36,424 nt of DNA from an uncultured Muribaculaceae bacterium (GCA_910586975.1 CAJUKX010000027.1:1-36424), one strand, 5' to 3'; shown: positions 1 through 8,130, numbered from the stretch's first letter. Numbers and translations: made by a program. The notes: generated from the letters alone by a model not told the origin.

Positions 1-39
1 AAATACATTGACAAGACTCTCAAAGACAAGATAAAATAA
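1..39 (+). CDS. C-terminal tail of an upstream gene (partial)
   Basis: The first 12 codons are open in frame 1 and end in TAA at 37-39, giving a lysine-rich tail (KYIDKTLKDKIK). This could be the last part of a protein whose body lies outside the window. It is short enough to be chance, and nothing about function can be read. The hipB promoter begins shortly after it. Confidence 0.4.
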   Translation, partial: KYIDKTLKDKIK

Positions 40-82
40 ATTTTAAACAGTTTCTTAATTATATTTTGTCAATTATTATTGT

Positions 83-113
83 TATATTTGCAAGTGATAA
101 TATTTAATCACTT
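83..113 (+). promoter_or_regulatory. hipBA promoter and candidate operator
   Basis: A Bacteroidota -7 box, TATATTTG, lies at 83-90. Directly after it is an inverted repeat, AAGTGAT (92-98) and ATCACTT (107-113), with an 8-nt spacer covering the expected start of transcription. HipB-type antitoxins repress their own operon, so this repeat is the natural operator candidate. No -33 box at the usual spacing was seen. The position also argues that translation starts at 121 and not at the earlier in-frame ATG at 79. Confidence 0.55.
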
Positions 114-120
114 TATATCG

Positions 121-486
121 ATGAGGAAAGAAACTGCTGAAATATTAACACTATTAGATAGCTTTACACTGTGGACTCCGGAGGATGAGGCGATGAAGAT
201 TGCCAATGATTTCCGTAGCCGCAGAGTCGAGAAAGGCATTACACGCGAGGAAATGGCCGAGACATCGGGCGTTCCCCTCGGCAATCTTGCGCGTTTTGAG
301 CAAAAAGGCCTTATATCATTGAAAAATCTTATAGAACTTGCCAAAGCTCTCGGCTATCTGTCGGAAATAAAGAATATTTTTGCAGAACCAAAATTCTCAA
401 CGATAGAGGATTTGGAATTAATCCGCAAAAACTCCGGTAAAAAGAAAGCGTATCCCAAATCAAGAAAAAAATGCGACAATGATTAA
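121..486 (+). CDS. hipB: HipB-like antitoxin, XRE-family helix-turn-helix protein
   Basis: A 121-residue protein with one XRE/Cro-type helix-turn-helix at about residues 28-80 (FRSRRVEKGITREEMAETSG, then VPLGNLARFEQKG). It has a short N-terminal lead and a lysine/arginine-rich tail. It is followed by a hipA-like gene overlapping its last 8 bases, the usual layout of a type II hipBA module with coupled translation. HipB proteins bind and neutralise the HipA kinase and repress the operon. An in-frame ATG at 79 would add 14 hydrophobic residues but lies upstream of the -7 box, so 121 is preferred. The coding sequence looks more AT-rich than the housekeeping genes nearby, consistent with horizontal acquisition (inference). 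Confidence 0.8.
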   Translation: MRKETAEILTLLDSFTLWTPEDEAMKIANDFRSRRVEKGITREEMAETSGVPLGNLARFEQKGLISLKNLIELAKALGYLSEIKNIFAEPKFSTIEDLELIRKNSGKKKAYPKSRKKCDND

Positions 487-1591
487 CAAACTTACTGTAA
501 ATTATCACGACAAACAAGTAGGAATTCTTTCCCTTAGCCTTGATAACAAGCTATGTATGTTTGAGTATGACCGTTCATGGCTCATAGACGGGTTCAGTAT
601 ATCTCCACTCGAACTGCCCTTGAAACCGGGGGCATTCGTTGCCAAGCCACAGCCGTTTGCCGGTAACTTCGGTATATTTGAGGACAGCATACCTGATGGG
701 TATGGCCGTTATCTTCTTCATAAGGCATTGGCAAAGGAAGGAATTGATGACAGGGAGCTTTCGTCCATAGACAGGCTGAGTATTGTTGGCGAAAGTGGAA
801 TGGGAGCGTTGACTTATAAACCGATTAGAATAATAAGCCGAGAAACTGAGATTTCTGATTTTGATCTCTTGCAAGAGAAAGCGTTGGAAGTACTTAGAGA
901 GCAACAGGATACAGATGCAGAAATGCTGCTTTACAATAGCGGTAACAGTGGTGGTGCACGTCCTAAAGCTATATTTTCTGATGCAGATGGTCACTGGCTT
1001 GTAAAATTCAGACATACATACGACCCATATAATATGGGCGAGCAAGAGTACCGGTATAATACAATAGCCAGAGAATGTGGCATTAATGTTCCTGATTTCA
1101 AATTGACTAATGGTAAATATTTTACATCCAGGCGATTTGATATTGACAACAGCGGCAAAAGAATCCATGTAGCCACTGCCGGTGGATTGCTTGGAATCTC
1201 TCTGAGCGAACCTGTCCTTGATTATTCCAATTTATTGGCGTTGACAGGTTATATCACGCAGAATGTCGAAGACGTGGAGGAAATGTATCGCCGCATGGTT
1301 TTCAATTATCTTACAGATAATAAGGATGATCATTGCAAAAACTTCAGTTTTCTTGTGAGAACGGATAATCGTGGCAAATGGGTGTGGAGACTTGCTCCTG
1401 CCTACGATTTAACATTATGTGCCGAGGGATATAATGGCGAACATGCCACCTCTGTAAATGGTAAAGGCAATCCGAAACTTGCCGATTTTATTATTGTCGG
1501 GAAAAAAATAAAGATGTCGAAAGAGCGTTGCCTTGAAATCATTGAGCAAGTCAAAACCGCTACTGTCGATATAGTAAGGTATGAAATATAA
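479..1591 (+). CDS. hipA: HipA-like serine/threonine kinase toxin
   Basis: A 370-residue protein with the full HipA layout. The N-terminal subdomain (about 1-115) includes the conserved stretch FAGNFGIFEDSIPDGYGR (60-77). A kinase-like core follows, with a glycine-rich loop NSGGARPK (156-163), a lysine at 176 for ATP, the catalytic-loop motif NKDDHCKNFSF (281-291) and the metal-site motif APAYDL (306-311). E. coli HipA phosphorylates glutamyl-tRNA synthetase and causes growth arrest; the target here is unknown. The key residues seem intact, so the toxin is probably active. The gene overlaps hipB by 8 bases and ends about 100 bases before tRNA-Cys. It is shorter than E. coli HipA (about 440 residues), which is common in Bacteroidota. 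Confidence 0.88.
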   Translation: MINKLTVNYHDKQVGILSLSLDNKLCMFEYDRSWLIDGFSISPLELPLKPGAFVAKPQPFAGNFGIFEDSIPDGYGRYLLHKALAKEGIDDRELSSIDRLSIVGESGMGALTYKPIRIISRETEISDFDLLQEKALEVLREQQDTDAEMLLYNSGNSGGARPKAIFSDADGHWLVKFRHTYDPYNMGEQEYRYNTIARECGINVPDFKLTNGKYFTSRRFDIDNSGKRIHVATAGGLLGISLSEPVLDYSNLLALTGYITQNVEDVEEMYRRMVFNYLTDNKDDHCKNFSFLVRTDNRGKWVWRLAPAYDLTLCAEGYNGEHATSVNGKGNPKLADFIIVGKKIKMSKERCLEIIEQVKTATVDIVRYEI

Positions 1592-1644
1592 ACTCCATGA
1601 TTTTGTGGAAAAATACAGAAAAATTGAATTTTTTTTGCAAAAGT

Positions 1645-1676
1645 CTTGCAAGAGAAAAAAAATAGCCATAACTTTG
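1645..1676 (+). promoter_or_regulatory. Promoter of tRNA-Cys
   Basis: A -33 element, TTG (1646-1648), is followed after 20 bases by TAACTTTG (1669-1676), a full match to the Bacteroidota -7 consensus TAnnTTTG. The tRNA starts 12 bases downstream. Confidence 0.8.
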
Positions 1677-1688
1677 CACTCGCAATCC

Positions 1689-1759
1689 GGTACCATGGCC
1701 GAGTGGTGAGGCAACGGTCTGCAAAACCGTGTACAGCAGTTCGATTCTGCTTGGTACCT
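1689..1759 (+). tRNA. tRNA-Cys (anticodon GCA)
   Basis: The cloverleaf folds by eye. Acceptor GGTACCA pairs with TGGTACC, the anticodon stem ACGGT/ACCGT encloses the loop CTGCAAA with anticodon GCA, and the T stem AGCAG/CTGCT encloses TTCGATT. The discriminator base is T (U73), the hallmark of tRNA-Cys. The 3' CCA is not encoded. Confidence 0.95.
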
Positions 1760-1765
1760 CTCAAC

Positions 1766-1794
1766 AGGGCTTTCGGCTATTAGTCGAAAGCCCT
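1766..1794 (+). terminator. Hairpin after tRNA-Cys
   Basis: A perfect 10-bp stem, AGGGCTTTCG (1766-1775) with CGAAAGCCCT (1785-1794), and a 9-nt loop. The following bases are AT-rich but not a clean T run. It could end the tRNA transcript or mark its 3' boundary, with partial readthrough into the methyltransferase gene. Confidence 0.55.
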
Positions 1795-1815
1795 AATTAT
1801 ATTCATATAATTCTC

Positions 1816-2619
1816 ATGCCGGTTATAGAAATACACAGTCTCTCAGATGCAGGTGTTGATGTTTACTCAACACTCACTGAGGCGCAGTTACGCAACAGAC
1901 TCCACCCCGATAAGGGTATATTCATCGCTGAAAGCCCCAAGGTAATCAATGTGGCTTTGTCGGCAGGTTATGAACCGTTGTCGTTATTGTGCGAGCGCAA
2001 GCATATCGACGGCGATGCCGCTTCTATAATCTCGGCTTATCCTGATATTCCTGTATATACCGGCAGCCGCGAGCTGCTCACCAGCCTTACGGGTTATGTG
2101 CTGACACGCGGAGTGCTGTGTGCCATGCGTCGTCCCAAACCGCGCAGCGTGGAGCAGATATGCGAGGGCGCACACCGTGTGGCCGTAATAGACGGTGTGG
2201 TTGATACCACCAATATCGGTGCCATATTCCGTTCGGCCGCCGCTTTGGGTATAGATGCCGTGCTGCTTACTCCCACATCGTGCGATCCGCTCAACCGCCG
2301 TTCGGTGCGTGTGTCGATGGGCACGGTATTCCTTGTGCCATGGACCTGGCTTGATGCACCGGTACAGAGCCTTAACGCTCTCGGTTTCAAGACTGCCGCA
2401 ATGGCACTGCGCGACGACTCGGTGAGCATTGACGATGACACTCTGGGGCGTGAGCCTCGGCTAGCCATAGTACTGGGTACGGAGGGCGACGGCCTTGCCG
2501 ACCATGTGATAGACAATGCCGACTACACGGTGAGGATACCCATGGCTCACGGCGTGGATTCGCTCAACGTGGCGGCAGCATCGGCTGTCGCATTCTGGCA
2601 ACTGCGCTACAGGCAATAA
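1816..2619 (+). CDS. TrmH/SpoU-family RNA methyltransferase
   Basis: A 267-residue SPOUT-class methyltransferase. The three SpoU motifs are visible: DTTNIGAIFRSAAALG (130-145), IVLGTEGDGL (218-227) and IPMAHGVDSLNVAAASAVAFW near 241-261. The N-terminal part (about 20-110) resembles the substrate-binding domain that precedes the knot in RlmB/TrmH-type enzymes. These proteins methylate 2'-hydroxyls of tRNA or rRNA using SAM; which RNA this one modifies cannot be read. The frame is open upstream to 1729, but that part runs through tRNA-Cys, so the ATG at 1816 is the realistic start. It lies downstream of tRNA-Cys and probably relies on readthrough or an unrecognised promoter. Confidence 0.88.
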   Translation: MPVIEIHSLSDAGVDVYSTLTEAQLRNRLHPDKGIFIAESPKVINVALSAGYEPLSLLCERKHIDGDAASIISAYPDIPVYTGSRELLTSLTGYVLTRGVLCAMRRPKPRSVEQICEGAHRVAVIDGVVDTTNIGAIFRSAAALGIDAVLLTPTSCDPLNRRSVRVSMGTVFLVPWTWLDAPVQSLNALGFKTAAMALRDDSVSIDDDTLGREPRLAIVLGTEGDGLADHVIDNADYTVRIPMAHGVDSLNVAAASAVAFWQLRYRQ

Positions 2620-2698
2620 TCCTGAAGCCTTTCTTTTTGACGGGATATTGATAAAAAAAGGTGTTTTTTTCGAATAGTTGGTGATTTTTTCCACGACG

Positions 2699-2730
2699 TT
2701 TGCAGAAAATTGTCGGGCATACTACTTTTG
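2699..2730 (+). promoter_or_regulatory. Promoter of the tolC-hlyD-ABC efflux operon
   Basis: TTTG at 2699-2702, a 20-base spacer and TACTTTTG at 2723-2730 match the Bacteroidota consensus fully. Transcription should start near 2737, leaving a leader of about 120 bases before tolC. Confidence 0.8.
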
Positions 2731-2751
2731 CACTCCTCAAACAAACTATTT

Positions 2752-2814
2752 ATGCCCCTCGCGGGTTTTAATTTAGTAGCGCCAAGGGGCCATGGGCTCC
2801 GAGCGCTGCCTTAA
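2752..2814 (+). CDS. Candidate leader peptide in the efflux-operon leader
   Basis: A 20-codon frame, ATG at 2752 to TAA at 2812-2814, lies wholly inside the leader between the promoter and tolC. The peptide begins MPLAGFNLVAP and ends RALP before the stop. This GC-rich block stands out from AT-rich flanks. It overlaps RNA segments that can pair in two exclusive ways (2754-2759 with 2785-2790, or 2786-2791 with 2795-2800 inside 2778-2782/2803-2807). A final proline before the stop codon recalls the regulatory peptide TnaC. The combination suggests translational attenuation of an efflux operon, but translation is not proven and the short frame could be chance. Confidence 0.45.
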   Translation: MPLAGFNLVAPRGHGLRALP

Positions 2815-2856
2815 TTGATTCAACTATTTAGAAAAACCTGATATAATACATCCATT

Positions 2857-4299
2857 ATGAGGCTCAGCTCCTTCTTATCAATATTGTTGCTGTCGACTAC
2901 TGCTGCCATGGCACAGAATGCGGGCACTGTATCGCTTGATTCATGCCGACAGATGGCATTGCGTTCCAACAAACAGCTCATGATGAGCCGCAGTGCCATA
3001 CAGAAAGCCAAATACCAGAAAGATGAGGCTTTTGCCGCTTATCTGCCCGCCATTGATTTTACCGGCGGTTATACTTATAATCAACGCGAACTGTCGATAT
3101 TCGATTCTGACCAGCTCTTGCCCACCAAGAGCTTCGACATGAAAACGGGTAAATATGAGTTTAATCTGGTGACCAATCCCGAGACCGGCATGCCTATAAA
3201 GGGACCGAACGGGCAGTATGTGCCTTCTACCGTGGCTCTTATACCTAAGGAAGCCATGACTTACGACATTCACAATGTGTTTTTCGGTGCCGTCACCCTT
3301 ACCCAGCCTATATACATGGGCGGCAAGATTGTGGCGATGAACAAAATCACGCGCGATGCCGAGACTCTGGCCAAGAGGATGCACGATAATGAAGTTGAGA
3401 ATGTGATATATGCCGTTGATGCGGCTTACTGGCAGGTGGTGTCGCTCAAAGCCAAATACGACCTTGCCCAAAGCTATGTCAACCTGCTCGATTCGCTCGA
3501 CCGCGATATTCATCTTATGTTTGACCAGGGAGTAGTGACAAAGGCCGATGTGCTGAGCGTTGATGTAAAACTCAATTCGGCTAACGTAGATCTCACCAAG
3601 GTAGAGAACGGCCTTGTGCTCAGCCGCATGGCTCTTGCCCAGGTGTGCGGACTGCCCGTAAATACGGTTTTCACACTTCAGGATGAAGGTAAGGAGGAGG
3701 TAACACTCAATGCCGAAGTGTCCAAAGAATATAATATGGAAGACATATATGCCCGCCGTCCCGACCTTGAAGCTCTGCGCCAGGGTGTTAAGATTGCCGG
3801 CCACAAAAAACAGCTCGCATTATCGTCGATGCTGCCCAATGTAGCCTTGGTAGGTGCCTACAGCTTTTCAAATCCCAATATGTACGACGGATTCAAGAAG
3901 AACTTCAAGGGTGCATTCTCTATAGGTGCTATGGTGACTATACCTATATGGCACTGGGGCGGAAATTACAATAAATATCGCGCGGCCAAGGTTGACGAGA
4001 CCGTGATGGAACTACAGCTTGCCGATGCCAAGACTATGGTAGACCTGCAGGTACAGCAGGCATCGTTCAAGACCACCGAGGCTTATAAAACTTACAAGAC
4101 CGCCGAGTCAAACCTAACATCGGCCAACGAAAACCTGCGTTGTGCCAACCTTGCCTTCCGCGAAGGAATGGCCACTGCCAACAATGTGCTTGAAGCACAG
4201 ACCGCATGGCTCAAAGCCCATTCAGAAGAAATCGACGCAATGATCGACGTAAGACTTTGCGATGTTTACCTCTCCAAATGCCTTGGCACACTCTATTAA
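2857..4299 (+). CDS. TolC-family outer membrane efflux protein
   Basis: A 480-residue protein with a signal peptide (residues 1-19, cut after AMA) and two long alpha-helical halves typical of outer membrane efflux proteins. The motif RRPDLEALRQGVKIAGHKKQ (about 306-325) and the closing segment with NLAFREGMATANNVLEAQ match the family's repeated signatures. Such proteins trimerise into an outer membrane and periplasmic channel that works with a membrane fusion protein and an inner membrane transporter, exactly the genes that follow. It is first in the operon, 7 bases before hlyD. The leader upstream may regulate it. Confidence 0.92.
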   Translation: MRLSSFLSILLLSTTAAMAQNAGTVSLDSCRQMALRSNKQLMMSRSAIQKAKYQKDEAFAAYLPAIDFTGGYTYNQRELSIFDSDQLLPTKSFDMKTGKYEFNLVTNPETGMPIKGPNGQYVPSTVALIPKEAMTYDIHNVFFGAVTLTQPIYMGGKIVAMNKITRDAETLAKRMHDNEVENVIYAVDAAYWQVVSLKAKYDLAQSYVNLLDSLDRDIHLMFDQGVVTKADVLSVDVKLNSANVDLTKVENGLVLSRMALAQVCGLPVNTVFTLQDEGKEEVTLNAEVSKEYNMEDIYARRPDLEALRQGVKIAGHKKQLALSSMLPNVALVGAYSFSNPNMYDGFKKNFKGAFSIGAMVTIPIWHWGGNYNKYRAAKVDETVMELQLADAKTMVDLQVQQASFKTTEAYKTYKTAESNLTSANENLRCANLAFREGMATANNVLEAQTAWLKAHSEEIDAMIDVRLCDVYLSKCLGTLY

Positions 4300-4306
4300 A
4301 TAAATC

Positions 4307-5341
4307 ATGCACAAAAAATTAAGCGTTATGTCTACAGATAATACATCCCGTCAGGCTGAACAGCGGGCCTCAAAGTCGCTGATGATCACTATGGGCATAG
4401 TGGTGCTCGTGGTTGGAGTGATTGCAATTATCGGATTCCTGTTTCTGAACCATCCCGATGAACTGGTTGAAGGACAGGTTGAAGGTACAACCGTACGTGT
4501 GTCGGGCAAGCTTCCCGGTCGAGTGTTGGAATTCTATGTTGAAGAAGGCGACTCTGTAAAAGAGGGCGACACCATCGTTCACATCCATTCGGCTATGGCT
4601 GAGGCCCAACTCACCCAGGCCGAAGCCCTGCAGGAAGTGGCCAAAGCTCAGAACCGCAAGGTGGATGCCGGTACACGCACACAGATTATTCAGGCAGCAT
4701 CTGACATGGTAGCTCAGGCCAATGCCGCCGTGACAATTGCCAAAAAGACATACGACCGCATGGAAAACCTCTTTAAAGAAGGTGTTATCTCAGAGCAGAA
4801 GCGCGATGAGGCCAAGGCTGCATACGATGGAGCTGTGGCTGCCAAGGCTACTGCCGAAAGCAACCTCTCGCTTGCCCGCGCCGGTGCGCAGCAGGAAGAC
4901 AAGCAGTCGACAGCCGCTCTGGTAAGTGCTGCCGGCGGTGGTGTGGCTCAGGTGAAGGCTGTGCTCGACGACAGCTATCTCACAGCTCCATGCGACGGTA
5001 CTGTTGACCAGATTTATCCCGAGGTAGGCGAACTCGTGTCGCTTGGCTCTCCCATTGCAAGCATATTGAAAAAAGACGACCGCTTCATTGTTTTCAATGT
5101 TCGCGAAGAACTTCTCAACGACCTGCCCATGGGTAAGGAAATTGAAGTGATGGTTCCCGCCCTTGACAAGAAAAACATCAAGGCCAAGGTTTACTACGTG
5201 CGCGACATGGGTACCTACGCCATGTGGCGTTCTACCAAGAGCAACGGCTCATGGGATTCGCGTACATTCCAGATAAAGGCTCGTCCGGTAGAGAAAGTGG
5301 AAAATCTGCGCCCGGGTATGTCGATTGTGTATAACCGCTAA
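4307..5341 (+). CDS. HlyD-family membrane fusion protein
   Basis: A 344-residue periplasmic adaptor with one N-terminal membrane helix (about 25-47). A split lipoyl-like domain opens with VRVSGKLPGRVLEFYVEEGD (about 63-82), is followed by an alanine/glutamate-rich helical hairpin (about 95-205), and then by the second lipoyl half with APCDGTVDQIYPEVGELV and a beta-barrel region. It should bridge the ABC-2 permeases to the TolC-like channel. The start at 4307 leaves a 7-base gap after tolC. An alternative ATG at 4328 (MSTDN) would shorten the cytoplasmic end by seven residues and is equally possible. Confidence 0.9.
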   Translation: MHKKLSVMSTDNTSRQAEQRASKSLMITMGIVVLVVGVIAIIGFLFLNHPDELVEGQVEGTTVRVSGKLPGRVLEFYVEEGDSVKEGDTIVHIHSAMAEAQLTQAEALQEVAKAQNRKVDAGTRTQIIQAASDMVAQANAAVTIAKKTYDRMENLFKEGVISEQKRDEAKAAYDGAVAAKATAESNLSLARAGAQQEDKQSTAALVSAAGGGVAQVKAVLDDSYLTAPCDGTVDQIYPEVGELVSLGSPIASILKKDDRFIVFNVREELLNDLPMGKEIEVMVPALDKKNIKAKVYYVRDMGTYAMWRSTKSNGSWDSRTFQIKARPVEKVENLRPGMSIVYNR

Positions 5342-5354
5342 TACATAGACCGCT

Positions 5355-6518
5355 ATGGCAAAAATAGGCTTAAAAGACTCGCTCAAGAGGGGTATCGCAA
5401 CCCTTGGCAGCCGCAAGATGTACCTTTTCGGTATGATTGTGGTACCGCTTATGGTGTGCGCACTCTTCGCAGGGATGCTCGAGCCGGGATTGCCGCTTAA
5501 GGTTCCTACTGCCATTGTCGACCTCGACCAATCGACGCTCTCGCGCGAGATGGCACGAAATCTTAATTCCACCGAACTGATAGACCTCACCGAAAGGCTT
5601 GAGAGCTACGATGCCGCCATGCGCTCGGTGCGCGAGGGTCGCACATTCGGATTTTTTGTAATCCCCGTCAATTTTGAAAAAGATGTGGTGGCGGGCCGCA
5701 AGCCTACTGTGGATTTCTACGACAACCTCACATATTTCATTCCCGGTACTCTGGCGTTCAAGGGCTTCAAGACCGTTGCGGTAGGCACTGCCGCAGGAGT
5801 GGCCAAAACAAAACTTGAAATGTCGGGGCTGGGTGATGTGGCCGGTGCCGGTATGCTTCAGCCTGTGTCGGTACAAGATCAGACTATAGGTAATCCGTGG
5901 ATGAACTATTCCATCTATCTGTCGCCATCGTTCTGCTTCGGTGCCATTGCCCTTATGATATTCCTTATGACCACATTCTCTATCACTATGGAGATTAAGA
6001 ACGGCACATCGACCGAGTGGTTGTCGACGGCACGCGGCAGCATAGGTGTGGCACTGCTGGGCAAACTTATCCCCCAGTGGGTGGTATGGAGCGTTGTGGG
6101 GCAGTTCATACTGTCGGTATTCTACTGCTATCTGCATTTTCCGTGCGCACATTTGGGCGTTATATGCCTGGCTATGGAGCTGTTTGTCACTGCAAGCATG
6201 GCCATGGGAGTCATATTTGCTTCGGTTGTACCTAATCCGCGTCTTGCCATGACCCTGTCGGCGCTGATAGGTATACTCTCGTTCTCGTTCCTCGGATTTT
6301 CGTTCCCGGTACAGAATATGTATGGAGCCATATCAATATTCAGCTATCTGATACCAACCCGCTATATGTTCCTCACATACATATTCTCGGGGCTTAACGG
6401 CTTTCCCATTTATTACTCACGCATCTATCTGGCTGCACTGATTGTGTTCCCGCTGCTTTCGATGCTCCTGATCGGCAGGCTCAAGAAAGCATGTCTCAAG
6501 CCGGTATATGTACCCTAA
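5355..6518 (+). CDS. ABC-2 type transporter permease (first of pair)
   Basis: A 387-residue inner membrane protein of the ABC2_membrane_3 type. It has one N-terminal helix (about 21-43), a large extracytoplasmic domain (about 45-175) with the family motif AIVDLDQSTLSREMARNLNS, and five C-terminal helices. It resembles permeases of the YbhS/YhhJ kind, which export drugs or lipophilic substrates with a HlyD partner. It begins 13 bases after hlyD. Its TAA stop (6516-6518) is also the left copy of a 3-bp target duplication for the mobile element that follows immediately. No ATP-binding subunit is encoded nearby. Confidence 0.9.
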   Translation: MAKIGLKDSLKRGIATLGSRKMYLFGMIVVPLMVCALFAGMLEPGLPLKVPTAIVDLDQSTLSREMARNLNSTELIDLTERLESYDAAMRSVREGRTFGFFVIPVNFEKDVVAGRKPTVDFYDNLTYFIPGTLAFKGFKTVAVGTAAGVAKTKLEMSGLGDVAGAGMLQPVSVQDQTIGNPWMNYSIYLSPSFCFGAIALMIFLMTTFSITMEIKNGTSTEWLSTARGSIGVALLGKLIPQWVVWSVVGQFILSVFYCYLHFPCAHLGVICLAMELFVTASMAMGVIFASVVPNPRLAMTLSALIGILSFSFLGFSFPVQNMYGAISIFSYLIPTRYMFLTYIFSGLNGFPIYYSRIYLAALIVFPLLSMLLIGRLKKACLKPVYVP

Positions 6519-6865
6519 GAGCTTGTTTAAAAACAAATGTGAACGACAGGGTCTCATATTTTGGAGCGGATTAAACGCTGCGTTGAAGGAGTGTACTTGA
6601 CGTACACGACTGAAACAAAGCGTATAAGACGCCCAAAAGATGAGATGCAAAAGTAACTTTCACATAAAGCTCTTGCATTGATAAAATATAAAATAAAAAT
6701 AAACATGTTTATGCAAATGTTGAAATTACAAGGCCGCACGGCCATTAGTTGGCGCTTATGCCGCTTGTCTTCGGTCGTTTGCGGCAAGCAAACTCCCTCT
6801 TCCTCACGACATAATCGCTCAACTACTGACCGCCCTGTCGTTAACATTTGTTGTTAAACAAGCTC
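6519..6865 (+). mobile_element. Non-autonomous MITE-like element 1, inside the efflux operon
   Basis: A 347-bp element with 33-bp terminal inverted repeats (6519-6551 and 6833-6865) matching at 31 of 33 positions, and ends GAG...CTC. It is flanked by TAA at 6516-6518 and 6866-6868. The left half folds into a long imperfect hairpin (CTCATATTTTGG near 6554 against CCAAAAGATGAG near 6633) whose tip is GAAGGAG (6585-6591), TGTAC, loop, GTACA, C, GACTGA (6608-6613). The last 11 bases of the element (TAAACAAGCTC) are repeated directly at 6866-6876, perhaps a footprint of an earlier event. No transposase is encoded. This accounts for the whole 370-bp gap between the two permease genes. Confidence 0.85.
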
Positions 6866-6888
6866 TAAACAAGCTCTAAACTCTAATT

Positions 6889-8130
6889 ATGAAAGATAAC
6901 ACACCTTCAGCAACACCTCGCCGTCGCGGTCCGCTGGGCTGGTTCGACGCCATGGGACGTGTATTCGCCCGCGAGTTCCGTCTTGTGTTCAGCGATGTGG
7001 GAATAATGTTGTTCTTCATAGTGCTGCCTTTGGCCTATCCGGTGACCTACACCCTGATATACAATCCCGAAATTGTTACCGAAATGCCTATTGCGGTCGT
7101 GGACAACTGCCGTACTCCGCTCTCGCGTGAACTTGTACGCACCGTTGATGCATCGCCCTCGGTGTCGGTGTACACCTATTGCTCAGATATGGCCGAGGCC
7201 AAGGACCTTTTCGGTAAGAATGAGGTGTTTGCCATTATGGAAATACCGCGCGACTACGAGAAAAAGATTCGAACCGGCGTTCAGGCCACTGTGCCCATGT
7301 ACTACGAGATGAGTCTGCTGCTGCGCTACCGTGCCTTTGTATCGGCTATGGCCGACGTTCAGCTCAAACTCGCCTCGGATATCACACAGACCCGTATCGA
7401 AACCATGGGTATGGAATCGTTGACAGGCGGTGGCGATGCCATGCCCCTTACCTCGCACAATTCATTCCTCGGCGACCACGGTCAGGGATTCGCATCGTTC
7501 ATCATGCCGGGCGTGCTCATACTCATCCTGCAACAAAGTATGGTGCTCGGTATATGTATGCTGAGGGGTAACTCCAACGAGCGTCGCCGCCGCAACGGCG
7601 GTATCGACCCGCTTGCGGTAGATGCTCCGGCCGGTGCCCGAATTTGGGGCAAGGCTCTGTGCTACTTTGTCATATACATTCCCATGACGCTTTATGTGGT
7701 AAAGTGTGTGCCCGAGATGTTCAGCCTGCCGCACAATGGTGCAACCATTGACTATATGCTGTTTTTGGTACCGTTACTGCTGGCCTCGGCCATGTTCGGC
7801 CAGTTGTTCAGCAATCTGTGTACCGAGCGCGAGAGCTGTTTCATCATAGTGGTGTTCACCTCTATCATATTCCTGTTCCTGTCGGGACTTACCTGGCCCC
7901 GATACGCCATGAGTAAATTCTGGTTGTGGCTTGCCGACCTCGTTCCGGCTACATGGGGAGTTGAAGGCTTTGTAAGAATCAATTCAAACGGAGCCACATT
8001 GGGCGAGACTTCAAAGCCATACCTTATGCTATGGTTACTCGTTATAGTGTACTTCACTGTAGCATGGGGTGTAAAGGTGTATGTTAACCACAGAATGAAA
8101 TCCAAGTCTGTTCCGGCTACCGCCGAATGA
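6889..8130 (+). CDS. ABC-2 type transporter permease (second of pair)
   Basis: A 413-residue paralogue of the preceding permease with the same plan. It has an N-terminal helix at about 37-58, an extracytoplasmic domain beginning AVVDNCRTPLSRELVRTVDA, and five C-terminal helices ending near 400. The two presumably form a heterodimer. The gene lies after element 1; removing the element and one TAA copy would leave a 20-base gap to the first permease gene, showing that the pair once formed an ordinary tight operon. No terminator is obvious after it. Confidence 0.9.
   Translation: MKDNTPSATPRRRGPLGWFDAMGRVFAREFRLVFSDVGIMLFFIVLPLAYPVTYTLIYNPEIVTEMPIAVVDNCRTPLSRELVRTVDASPSVSVYTYCSDMAEAKDLFGKNEVFAIMEIPRDYEKKIRTGVQATVPMYYEMSLLLRYRAFVSAMADVQLKLASDITQTRIETMGMESLTGGGDAMPLTSHNSFLGDHGQGFASFIMPGVLILILQQSMVLGICMLRGNSNERRRRNGGIDPLAVDAPAGARIWGKALCYFVIYIPMTLYVVKCVPEMFSLPHNGATIDYMLFLVPLLLASAMFGQLFSNLCTERESCFIIVVFTSIIFLFLSGLTWPRYAMSKFWLWLADLVPATWGVEGFVRINSNGATLGETSKPYLMLWLLVIVYFTVAWGVKVYVNHRMKSKSVPATAE

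Noticed and set aside
1729..1815. Upstream extension of the methyltransferase frame
   Set aside because: It translates part of tRNA-Cys and the following hairpin; the ATG at 1816 fits the family start.
6554..6847. A 97-codon minus-strand open frame within element 1
   Set aside because: It runs through the inverted repeat and the hairpin, has no promoter or family features, and is explained by the element.
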